Of a stretch of DNA of 58,168 bases, positions 51,073 to 58,031 are shown piece by piece. The notes under the pieces are model-generated. The model did no database searches, was not told the DNA's origin, and worked only from the letters and a program-made list of their open reading frames with translations. Within the stretch, counting starts at the first letter, position 1, and every line of letters starts with the position of its first letter. Origin of the DNA: Lentisphaerota bacterium. GTDB lineage: Bacteria; Verrucomicrobiota; Lentisphaeria; Victivallales; Victivallaceae. The DNA lies in NCBI GenBank assembly GCA_015061605.1, contig SUWH01000017.1, positions 1-58,168 on the forward strand, given 5' to 3'. The position numbers and the translations under genes are program-made.

Positions 51073-51861
51073 TTACAATCCTCTGCGCTTGGTGCGTCGT
51101 GTATTATAATTCGGGATCTCTTTTTCCAGCATGGCAAAATTTACTTTGCGGGATTCGATGTTGCGGTCGATGATACGGTCTTCGTAATTGCGCAGCGAGA
51201 ATGAAAGAGTCCCTTTCTGGGAAGCAAAAATCAGCATTTCGACTTCATCCGGATAGACCTGAAGCGTGATCGTTCCGTAGTTGCGCTGGGAACGCGGGTC
51301 GATGGAACCGGAACCCCAGCGGTTGCCGACCGCCAGAACTTTTACATCCTGCAAAATGGTGATGGTAATGGTTTCGAGATCGGCGTTGCCGCTGGCACTG
51401 GGGAAGCGGAAAGTTCCGATGACGTCGACATTGTCATTGGGCTGGATGAGATAGTTGACTGAACTTACCGGGTCGACGGCGAGTGAAACCGCACGCATAT
51501 TTTTGTAGACGATATTGTTGAAACTGTTGCGCTGGGTCGGCTGCTGGAGGTCGGTGGTCTGCAAAGTTTGATCTTTGTTCACTGCGGTTGCCAGTTTGCG
51601 GCCGATGACCATGGCAATATCGCTCCAGGGTATCTCGCGGCTGAGGATCTGGGTCTCCCGGTTTCTCCGGGTCTGGAAACGGACCAGATCGGATTCGCTT
51701 ATTTCCTCGCCTTCATTCATATCGCGGGCCATTCTGATCAGCACGACATGCTCGGAATCGCCGTGGATCTTGGCTTTTTCCGCTTCAAGCTGTTTGTAGG
51801 TCAAGATGAATGCGAGCAAGCCGAAAAGAACTGCGAGAAAAATCAAAAGTTTATGACGCAT
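51073..51861 (-). CDS. cpaB: Flp pilus assembly protein CpaB/RcpC-like
   Basis: A protein of 262 residues with an N-terminal membrane anchor (LLIFLAVLFGLLAFILTY), a SAF domain (~30-110; RMARDMNEGEEISESDLV, GRKLATAVNKDQTL) and the RcpC/CpaB domain (~115-225; AVSLAVDPVSSVNYLIQPNDNVDVIGTF). CpaB is a periplasmic component of Tad pili. AAGGAG lies 8 nt before the start at 51861. It is the first gene of a minus-strand unit with FHA-CpaF, divergent from panD and the two Flp pilin genes. Confidence 0.9.
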   Translation of the reverse strand: MRHKLLIFLAVLFGLLAFILTYKQLEAEKAKIHGDSEHVVLIRMARDMNEGEEISESDLVRFQTRRNRETQILSREIPWSDIAMVIGRKLATAVNKDQTLQTTDLQQPTQRNSFNNIVYKNMRAVSLAVDPVSSVNYLIQPNDNVDVIGTFRFPSASGNADLETITITILQDVKVLAVGNRWGSGSIDPRSQRNYGTITLQVYPDEVEMLIFASQKGTLSFSLRNYEDRIIDRNIESRKVNFAMLEKEIPNYNTRRTKRRGL

Positions 51862-52005
51862 AATACAACTCCTTGAATGGTTTTGGAACAATTCTCCATA
51901 CTTAATCATATAAAATATAGACCCGTTTTGCCGCTTTTTCCAGTAGGTGAAATGTAAAAATCATGTTTTTGTTGTATTTTATGATAAAAAGTCTGCAAAT
52001 CAGCC

Positions 52006-52032
52006 TTGACAAAAACGGTTTTGTGGTATAAT
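52006..52032 (+). promoter_or_regulatory. Promoter of panD/flp genes, extended -10
   Basis: TTGACA at 52006-52011, 15-bp spacer, TATAAT at 52027-52032 preceded by TG one base away (TGnTATAAT), which compensates for the short spacer. Confidence 0.55.
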
Positions 52033-52099
52033 TTAGTAGCGTGACGGAAATGTTTCTGTCGGGTTTGATTTTTTATATAGGTTTGGAAAGCTGTTTTTT

Positions 52100-52459
52100 A
52101 TGTACAGAACGATGTTGAGCGGCAAGATCCACACGGCGACTATAACCCGTTGTCTGGTCGATTATGAGGGAAGCTTGGAAATCGATCCGGAATTGCTCAA
52201 AGAGGCAAATATTCTGCCTTATGAGAAAATTCTGGTTGCCAACCGTAACAACGGTTCGCGTTTGGAAACTTATGCGATCCCGGGGAAAGCCGGAAGCCGC
52301 GATTTCTGTTTGAATGGACCGGCCGCCCGGTTGGGAAAAGTCGGAGATGTGGTTACGATCATGGCGTTCAGCGCGGTGGAAGAGGAGCGGCTGGCTGTTT
52401 TCCGCCCGACGGTGATCGTTTTGGATGAAAACAATGAGATCAAAAACCGCCACAATTGA
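52100..52459 (+). CDS. panD: Aspartate 1-decarboxylase
   Basis: A pyruvoyl enzyme of 119 residues that makes beta-alanine for pantothenate and CoA. The self-cleavage site is intact: YEGS with Gly24-Ser25, where Ser25 becomes the pyruvoyl group. Lys9 and His11 (GKIH) are present, as are LNGPAARLGKVGD and VVTIMAFS. A small C-terminal extension (ENNEIKNRHN) carries the overlap with the next gene. No other pantothenate gene is near; it is instead embedded between the divergent Tad genes, and its end overlaps the first Flp pilin start. Confidence 0.95.
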   Translation: MYRTMLSGKIHTATITRCLVDYEGSLEIDPELLKEANILPYEKILVANRNNGSRLETYAIPGKAGSRDFCLNGPAARLGKVGDVVTIMAFSAVEEERLAVFRPTVIVLDENNEIKNRHN

Positions 52460-52622
52460 TCTGCTTAAACGCAGAAAGAGATGCCGTGGACAGGTGTTCA
52501 CGGAATATGTGGTGTTTCTGGCAGTTACGCTGGCGTTGATCGGAGCATTGGTATTTTTGATGCGTGCGGTCGGTGCCCACGGTGAAAAAAGTGTGGAAAG
52601 GATCGGTTATTCGGTCCCGTAA
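52434..52622 (+). CDS. Flp-type (type IVb) prepilin, first copy
   Basis: A protein of 62 residues (65 if the ATG at 52425 is used). A basic leader (DLLKRRKRCRG) is followed by a cleavage site G-QVFTEY with Glu5 and Tyr6 of the mature chain, the mark of Flp pilins, and a hydrophobic helix VVFLAVTLALIGALVFLM. GGAT lies 8 nt before 52434. It overlaps the end of panD by 26 nt in another frame. It should be a pilin or minor pilin of the Tad system encoded divergently. Confidence 0.75.
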   Translation: MRSKTATIDLLKRRKRCRGQVFTEYVVFLAVTLALIGALVFLMRAVGAHGEKSVERIGYSVP

Positions 52623-52687
52623 GATAGGTAAAAAGAGGTCCGGTTCTGAAACGTGCCGGGATAACAAAAACGTTAGGAGCAATACTG

Positions 52688-52918
52688 ATGAGAAAAGCTA
52701 TTATCCGTCGGCGCAAACGCGAAAAAGGACAGGCGTTTGTTGAGTATGTGATTTTGATTGCTGTTGTGGCTTTGGCTGCGCTGTTCGTTCTGGCGAACTT
52801 CAGTGACCGTTTGCGTGATATGGTCGCCGGTATTACCGCTACTTTGGGTGGTACTTCTGAAAAGCCGGTTGACAGCTTGCAGCAGGTCAAAGATCTGAAA
52901 GATACCGGTATTGAATGA
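52688..52918 (+). CDS. Flp-type (type IVb) prepilin, second copy
   Basis: A protein of 76 residues with a basic leader (MRKAIIRRRKREKG), a cleavage site G-QAFVEY (Glu5, Tyr6), a hydrophobic helix VILIAVVALAALFVLANF and a polar tail of ~40 residues. It is likely the major Flp subunit. AGGAG lies 9 nt upstream. It is 65 nt after the first Flp gene. The prepilin peptidase (TadV/CpaA) is not in the window. Confidence 0.85.
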   Translation: MRKAIIRRRKREKGQAFVEYVILIAVVALAALFVLANFSDRLRDMVAGITATLGGTSEKPVDSLQQVKDLKDTGIE

Positions 52919-52949
52919 TCGTTGACCGGTTCTGAAGAGAACGAATGTG

Positions 52950-52988
52950 TGCCGTCCAAGTGTTTGAGCTGGGCGGCATAACTTTTTA
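52950..52988 (+). terminator. Terminator after the Flp genes
   Basis: TGCCGTCCA (52950-52958) pairs with TGGGCGGCA (52970-52978) with one G-U, followed by TAACTTTTT. The T-tract is interrupted, so read-through into the epimerase gene is likely. Confidence 0.5.
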
Positions 52989-53002
52989 CAGAGGAAATAA
53001 AG

Positions 53003-53866
53003 ATGGTTCCTTTTACCTATTATCTGGGGTTCAGTAATCTTTCTGCGGAGCAGAGAGTTGTCATGCTGGACGAATTTGTTGCTTCCGGCGGGGAAAATCT
53101 GGTATTGAGCGATGCTCTGCTCAATCAGTTCTGCGGTGCGCCGCAGTCGAGAAAGGTTTTTTATCAGGAAATTGAGAAAGCCGGGATAAAGCTGGTCGAT
53201 GCTCATGCACCCTACGGACCGGAATGTGATTTGATGCTTCCGGACGATATGCGGAAAACCGGTATGGCAAGACAGAGACTGGTTCTGGAGTTTGTCCGGG
53301 AAGCCGGAGTGGAGACATGCTGTTTTCATTTGGGAAATGCTCCGGCGTTTATGCAGTATACATTGGATGAATTACATACATTCATCTGCCGGACGCTGGA
53401 AGAGCTGCTTAAATGGGCGGAAGAGTTGAAAATCACCATTTGTATTGAAAATATTTTCAAGCCGCTCAATACCGTTTCCGAGATATTGACTCTGCTGAAA
53501 AAGTTTGATTCACCGTATCTGGGTGTGTGCTACGATGCCGGGCATGCCAATATTATGGAAAAAGGGATGAACTTTCCGGACAGCCGTCCGTGGGGTCAGT
53601 GGGAAGGCCGCGGGGAAGTCGAATGGGAAAAGGATGTTTTGAAAAAGCTTCTTCCGCATATAGTGAATTGCCATTTGCACGATAATTTTGCTTCGCAGGA
53701 TGAGCATGCGCTGCCGGGCAGGGGAAGTGTTGACTGGAAAGAGACCTTGAGATTGTTGAAACAGGCTCCGCGTTTGAAGTCGATGCAGAGTGAAGTCATA
53801 CCGTTGCGTGGCGGGGTTGCCATCCGGCGGTTGATTGAAAGTTGGCAGAAAACTTTACAGAATTGA
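53003..53866 (+). CDS. Sugar phosphate isomerase/epimerase-family TIM barrel protein
   Basis: A protein of 287 residues of the xylose-isomerase-like TIM-barrel superfamily. Metal-site residues are visible in TICIENIFKP (Glu), GVCYDAGHANI (Asp and His), IVNCHLHDNF (His) and SMQSEV (Glu). Such enzymes epimerise sugars or inositols, or cleave AP sites (Nfo). The Nfo-specific motifs are not obvious, so sugar/inositol epimerase is preferred. AGAGGAAATAAAG precedes the ATG. It ends at a clear terminator. Confidence 0.8.
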   Translation: MVPFTYYLGFSNLSAEQRVVMLDEFVASGGENLVLSDALLNQFCGAPQSRKVFYQEIEKAGIKLVDAHAPYGPECDLMLPDDMRKTGMARQRLVLEFVREAGVETCCFHLGNAPAFMQYTLDELHTFICRTLEELLKWAEELKITICIENIFKPLNTVSEILTLLKKFDSPYLGVCYDAGHANIMEKGMNFPDSRPWGQWEGRGEVEWEKDVLKKLLPHIVNCHLHDNFASQDEHALPGRGSVDWKETLRLLKQAPRLKSMQSEVIPLRGGVAIRRLIESWQKTLQN

Positions 53867-53883
53867 ACATAATTGGATCAAAG

Positions 53884-53907
53884 AGACGGTGAAAGCCGTC
53901 TTTTTTT
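53884..53907 (+). terminator. Terminator after the epimerase gene
   Basis: AGACGG (53884-53889) pairs with CCGTCT (53896-53901), followed by TTTTTT. Confidence 0.88.
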
Positions 53908-53929
53908 GTGAAAATTTGCAAAAAGCGGC

Positions 53930-53957
53930 TTGAAAAGTAAAAAATCGGTGATATATT
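53930..53957 (+). promoter_or_regulatory. Promoter of tRNA-Phe
   Basis: TTGAAA at 53930-53935, 16-bp spacer, TATATT at 53952-53957, about 40 bases before the mature tRNA. Confidence 0.6.
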
Positions 53958-53998
53958 AAAGAACATACCAAGCGGAAAGAGCTTGGTTGAAAGAATGT

Positions 53999-54074
53999 GG
54001 CAGCTTAGCTCAGTCGGTAGAGCAATGGACTGAAAATCCATGTGTCCCCGGTTCGATCCCGGGAGCGGCCACCA
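53999..54074 (+). tRNA. tRNA-Phe (anticodon GAA)
   Basis: A 76-nt cloverleaf with encoded CCA. D-stem GCTC/GAGC, anticodon stem ATGGA/TCCAT with loop CTGAAAA (anticodon GAA), variable loop GTGTC, T-stem CCCGG/CCGGG with TTCGATC. The acceptor GGCAGCT/AGCGGCC has an A-G mismatch at 4:69, unusual for a functional tRNA. It is the last recognisable gene before a long non-coding stretch. Confidence 0.95.
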
Positions 54075-54889
54075 TTTTTTTGCCTTTTTTCTGAAGGCAA
54101 AAAAATAACGAAGACGGAAGGCGTCACTTCACCGAGCCGTCAGGCTCAACTTCACATCTTCACGCGGCGAAGCCGCTCTTCACTAAAACACCGTTCCGAC
54201 TTGCTTGTGAAGCCGCTCCTTGCAGTCGCTTGTGAAGACGTTCCGCTATCGCTCCATTACACTTGCTTGCCACGGCGTAGCAAAGCGAAGACGGGTGAAG
54301 TTGCCGCCTGTCGGCGGGAGGATGTGTTTCTGCTTAAAGCGCACCTTGCGGTGCTTAAAATATAAAAACTGGCTTTTTTGTTCTTGCACGGTTGTAAGGA
54401 TCCGGCGATATGGCGACATATTGTTTGAGTTGTGTGGCTGACTCCCGCAGTTAGCAGCAGTCTGCAGTTCTGAACCGTGCTTTTTTCTCCCCCACAACTT
54501 ACCCTCAAAAACCGCCCATCGCCGCGTCCGGAAAGCTATCGTCCACACCAAAATCGTGTAAAGTTGCTCAGTTGCTCAGATTTTTTTGAAAGTACCTGTG
54601 CCTGCACCGCCGTAGCTTTATGCGAAGGCGTGTCACCCCCGAAATTTGACACAGCGCATAACTTATTACAAATCAACGCTTGTTTATTACAATATTCCCA
54701 CCAGTTTTTCCCAAGCCGCAATCCACACCAGCCGAGATTCGAACTGCCGTCTTTTGCGAATAAATTTATGGCTATAGATGGGAGATTTATGGTGAAATTT
54801 TTAAGGCAGGTTTGACAAAAGGTCATTTGAAAGATATATTACTCTTAAATATATTACTTCTAATGTTCAGTTATGGGGAGAAGAAGTCA
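54075..54889. other. Non-coding stretch downstream of tRNA-Phe
   Basis: About 815 bases without a credible gene; open frames here lack SD sequences and family resemblance. It has recurring CTTGTGAAG-type segments (near 54204 and 54230), a tandem GTTGCTCA pair near 54563-54578, and a short segment at 54735-54750 resembling a degenerate tRNA T-arm on the minus strand. The composition differs from flanking genes. I find no second copy of the tRNA-Phe 3' end and no integrase. Confidence 0.5.
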
Positions 54890-55189
54890 ATGAAGAAGTT
54901 TGTATATTTACTATTGCCATTGTTTTCTTTATTTCTTGCAGGATGTCAATCCAACAAATATGAAGAATATTATTCCATATTGGCAGACAATGACTACTTG
55001 CGTGTTGATGAACCTGCAAAACTCATGGAGTTGGCAGAAGCATCGCAAATTTCAAAATTGCAAGCAACGGACGACTATATCCTTATTGGTACTTCCTCTT
55101 TTTATGATCTCTGAGTTCCAAGAACATTTGCGGTGGATTGTGCAAAAAAATATGGAGCTTGTTTGGTAGTGTTTGAGTTTGCAATATGA
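54890..55189 (+). pseudogene. Small lipoprotein gene interrupted by a stop codon
   Basis: From the ATG at 54890 (GGGGAG 9 nt upstream) a lipoprotein signal (VYLLLPLFSLFLAGC) leads into NKYEEYYSILADNDYLRVDEPAKLMEL and YILIGTSSFYDL, then TGA at 55112-55114. Reading on in the same frame gives VPRTFAVDCAKKYGACLVVFEF before the next stop. This continuation looks like natural protein and matches the style of small lipoproteins in which an IGTSSF block is followed by an aromatic and basic segment. The product is therefore probably a truncated, inactive remnant; the intact 74-residue form could still be translated. Confidence 0.6.
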
Positions 55190-55206
55190 TAAAAAAGTGA
55201 TATATT
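55179..55206 (+). promoter_or_regulatory. Promoter of the MBOAT operon
   Basis: TTGCAA at 55179-55184, 16-bp spacer, TATATT at 55201-55206. The predicted leader to the ATG at 55326 is about 113 nt. Confidence 0.5.
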
Positions 55207-55325
55207 GTGTAGCTGTTTATGTTGGAATATCATTGGCGGATCAGTTTTTTATTGCGGTTTTCAGAGATTCTTTCATAAAGTCAGAATAAAGATGTTTTAA
55301 GAATTTATTGTTTTAAGGAGAGGAA

Positions 55326-56765
55326 ATGCTATTTAATTCTTATGTTTTTTTATTGTTGTTTTTTCCTGTGATTTTTCTGGGTTATCGCTTCCTTGTCCGT
55401 TATACTTCGTTTCAGGCTGCTAAAGCATTTCTGGTGTTGGGATCATTATATTTTTACGGGTATTTCAAGCCGTCGTATCTGATCATTTTGATTTTATCCA
55501 TCATCATAAATTATTTGTTATGCTGCCAGATATGGAAATCCGATCGGACTGCGATGAGCGGACTTATGCTGGCAATCGGTTGTATTCTCAATGTTGGGAT
55601 CCTCGGTTACTTCAAATATACCGGTTTTCTGCTTGAAAATATTTACGCTCTTTTCGGCAAAGATTTTTCGGGATTTTCAATTCTGCTGCCATTGGGAATC
55701 AGCTTTTACACATTCCAGCAGCTCTCTTTTATTATTGATGCCTACCGGGGCGATAACAAAAGTATAAGTTTTGTGGATTACGCATTGTTTGTCACCTTTT
55801 TTCCGCAGCTGATTGCGGGGCCAATCGTTTTGCCGGGCGAAATGCTGCCGCAGTTCAACGATCCTCAAAGAAAATCGCTTTCATGGCAGAATATGAATGC
55901 AGGTCTCTACTTTTTTGCTTGCGGTCTGATGAAAAAATGCTTTTTCGCCGATACCCTTGCTATAATTGCCGATACCGGTTTCAATTCCGGTACTCCGTTG
56001 AGTTTGCTCGAAGGTTGGCTGGTATCTCTGGCATTCACATTCCAGCTGTATTTTGACTTCAGCGGCTATTGCGATATGGCCATGGGGATCGGTAAGATGT
56101 TCAATATTGATTTCCCGTTGAACTTCAATTCTCCTTACAAATCTGCCAACTTCCAGATGTTCTGGCGTCGGTGGCACATAACACTGGGCAGATTTATGAT
56201 GAATTATCTCTACATACCGCTTGGCGGCAACAAGAGCGGCATGGTCCGGACTCTGATCAATTTGCTGATTGTTTTTATTGTGAGCGGTATTTGGCATGGA
56301 GCCGGCTGGCTCTTTCTGCTTTGGGGTGGTCTGCACGGATTGGGTATTTTGATAAACCGGGTTTGGAGCAAGGTTGTCCTGAAAAAGTATCCAGCTTTGG
56401 AATTGCCGTATATACCCGCAGTTATCATAACCTTTTTCTTCGTTAACTTGTTCTGGGTATTTTTCCGGGCCACAACCTTGAAAAGAGCGTATGAAATTAT
56501 TTACAGTATGCTCAATTTCGCCAACGCTTCCGGCATCAGCAAGGCTTTCAGAGATGCCATTGAAGAATATGGTTTTGATAAAGATCTGATCTTTTTTGTC
56601 TCTGGAGCCGCAGTATTTATCGCATTTGTACTGCCGAACTCTTTTGAAATGAATGAAAAATTGAAAACACATCCATATTTCAGGATGCTGTTGACTGTAG
56701 TTTTTGCCACGCTGGGATTTTTGTGCGTCGGCCGCTTGTCACCGTTTTTGTATTTTAACTTCTGA
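55326..56765 (+). CDS. MBOAT-family O-acyltransferase (AlgI/PatA-like)
   Basis: A membrane-bound O-acyltransferase of 479 residues with about 11 hydrophobic segments. Signature blocks are LPLGISFYTFQQLSFIID, WRRWHITLGRFMMNYLYIPLGG and VSGIWHGAGWLFLLWGGLHG, the last with the catalytic His. AlgI-type proteins move acyl groups across the inner membrane to acetylate exported alginate, cellulose or peptidoglycan. AAGGAG precedes the ATG. The following SGNH-like gene is the expected partner. Base composition is more A+T-rich than in most of the window. Confidence 0.92.
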   Translation: MLFNSYVFLLLFFPVIFLGYRFLVRYTSFQAAKAFLVLGSLYFYGYFKPSYLIILILSIIINYLLCCQIWKSDRTAMSGLMLAIGCILNVGILGYFKYTGFLLENIYALFGKDFSGFSILLPLGISFYTFQQLSFIIDAYRGDNKSISFVDYALFVTFFPQLIAGPIVLPGEMLPQFNDPQRKSLSWQNMNAGLYFFACGLMKKCFFADTLAIIADTGFNSGTPLSLLEGWLVSLAFTFQLYFDFSGYCDMAMGIGKMFNIDFPLNFNSPYKSANFQMFWRRWHITLGRFMMNYLYIPLGGNKSGMVRTLINLLIVFIVSGIWHGAGWLFLLWGGLHGLGILINRVWSKVVLKKYPALELPYIPAVIITFFFVNLFWVFFRATTLKRAYEIIYSMLNFANASGISKAFRDAIEEYGFDKDLIFFVSGAAVFIAFVLPNSFEMNEKLKTHPYFRMLLTVVFATLGFLCVGRLSPFLYFNF

Positions 56766-56779
56766 TGAAGGATTTTGTT

Positions 56780-57874
56780 ATGAGCGAACGAAAATGTTTT
56801 ATTCTGACATTGGCGATTATAATTGCTGCAATTCTGCTGGCTGCAGCATTCTCTTTTTGCGTCAGCGGGGTGCGGGAAAATTCAGACCGGCTTTTTTCGC
56901 TGGCCGATGGTCGTACATATAACAGTGTGATTATCCGCAAATTCCCCTTTGATTCCGTGATTCTCGGCTCTTCGATGTCGCAGGGATTCAAATGTTCCGA
57001 GTTTGACGCTGCATTCGGCGGACAATCCATGAAATTGTGTGCTGTCGGAGCAAACTTTGCAGAGGTAAAAGAATTTCTGGATTTTGCTGTAAAACACAAA
57101 AAAATCAAGCGGGCAATGTTGGATACTCCGGTGGCATTCTTCGGTCGTGATTTAACTTTGGACAGTTTTCCATTGGAGTATTATCAGGAAAATAGTGATA
57201 TGGTACGGTTGAAAAAGAGTTTTTCGATAAACGCTCTTATCGATGAATTTGACTTTTTCTGGGATTATCTGCGGGGTAAGGTTAAATATATTACAAGAGA
57301 TGAGCTTTATGATTGGAATCGCAGACGTCCTTGCAGCGAAAGCTTGCTGGCTCAAGATGTTCTGTACAGTTCCGGTAAGAATTATTTGAAAGACGATATG
57401 GCTTACAAGAACGCAATCGTCAAGGCCGAAAATGTAATTCTGCCCATCTTCCGGAAGTATAGCGATATTGAGTTTATTCTGTTTTTCCCGCCCTATTCCA
57501 TGATGTACTATCTGGATAAGGATCACGACAAATATTTGGCTCTGAAAAAGGAAATTACGGAGTTGCTTTTGAGTTGTCCCAATGTTAAGCTGTATGACTT
57601 TGAAACAGCCTTTCCGATCATGAAAAATCTGAATAATTACAAGGATAGAACGCATTATTCCGGAGCAATCAATTCCTGGATGATCAGTCAGATAAAAGAC
57701 GGCAACTACCGCGTAACTGCACAAAATAAAGATAAACTTTCAGCTGATTTTCGCGAGTGCCTCAAATCTTACGATTTCCAGAAAGAATATGACCGCCTGA
57801 AATCAACATACGGCAACAGCAAGAAAGTCAAGAAATCAAAAAAATCGAAGAAATCGAAAAAAGCCCAAAAATAA
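56780..57874 (+). CDS. Membrane-anchored SGNH-like partner of the MBOAT protein
   Basis: A protein of about 364 residues with one N-terminal membrane helix (FILTLAIIIAAILLAAAFSFCV) and an extracytoplasmic domain with GSSMSQGF (nucleophile Ser) and KDRTHYSG (Asp-x-x-His), consistent with an SGNH-type O-acetyltransferase such as AlgX/AlgJ-class partners. The last ~15 residues are nearly all Lys and Ser. The ATG at 56780 is preferred (AAGGA 7 nt upstream); an ATG at 56765 overlaps the MBOAT stop (TGATG). The acceptor polymer is unknown, and no polymerase gene lies nearby on this side. Confidence 0.78.
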   Translation: MSERKCFILTLAIIIAAILLAAAFSFCVSGVRENSDRLFSLADGRTYNSVIIRKFPFDSVILGSSMSQGFKCSEFDAAFGGQSMKLCAVGANFAEVKEFLDFAVKHKKIKRAMLDTPVAFFGRDLTLDSFPLEYYQENSDMVRLKKSFSINALIDEFDFFWDYLRGKVKYITRDELYDWNRRRPCSESLLAQDVLYSSGKNYLKDDMAYKNAIVKAENVILPIFRKYSDIEFILFFPPYSMMYYLDKDHDKYLALKKEITELLLSCPNVKLYDFETAFPIMKNLNNYKDRTHYSGAINSWMISQIKDGNYRVTAQNKDKLSADFRECLKSYDFQKEYDRLKSTYGNSKKVKKSKKSKKSKKAQK

Positions 57875-57968
57875 TGTATTTGGGGTAATTCTTCAAAAGC
57901 GATCTTCGAGGCTATGGGGTAGGGCAGTTGTAAAGCTTTGCCTGACGCTGTAAGCTGGCCGGAAAAAC

Positions 57969-58005
57969 TGTGCCCAAATGCTTACTTTTGTGCCCAAATA
58001 CTTAC
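57969..58005. repeat. Two direct 17-bp repeats near the right edge
   Basis: TGTGCCCAAATGCTTAC (57969-57985) and TGTGCCCAAATACTTAC (57989-58005) are 16/17 identical with a period of 20. They lie just beyond the 3' end of the truncated minus-strand gene and could be the multiple terminal repeats of an insertion sequence; that is not proven. Confidence 0.7.
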
Positions 58006-58031
58006 AAAACGCCGTTTTTTCGATTTTTGAC

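Noticed and set aside
54477..54815. 112-codon open frame in the non-coding stretch
   Set aside because: No SD, low-complexity Pro/Ser/Cys composition, no family resemblance.
53999..54889. Integrative element with att sites at tRNA-Phe
   Set aside because: I could not find a repeat of the tRNA 3' end downstream, nor an integrase; kept only as a weak hypothesis.
55112..55114. Selenocysteine at the in-frame TGA of the lipoprotein gene
   Set aside because: No hairpin of bacterial SECIS type is apparent right after the TGA, and the family is not redox-like; a nonsense mutation is simpler.
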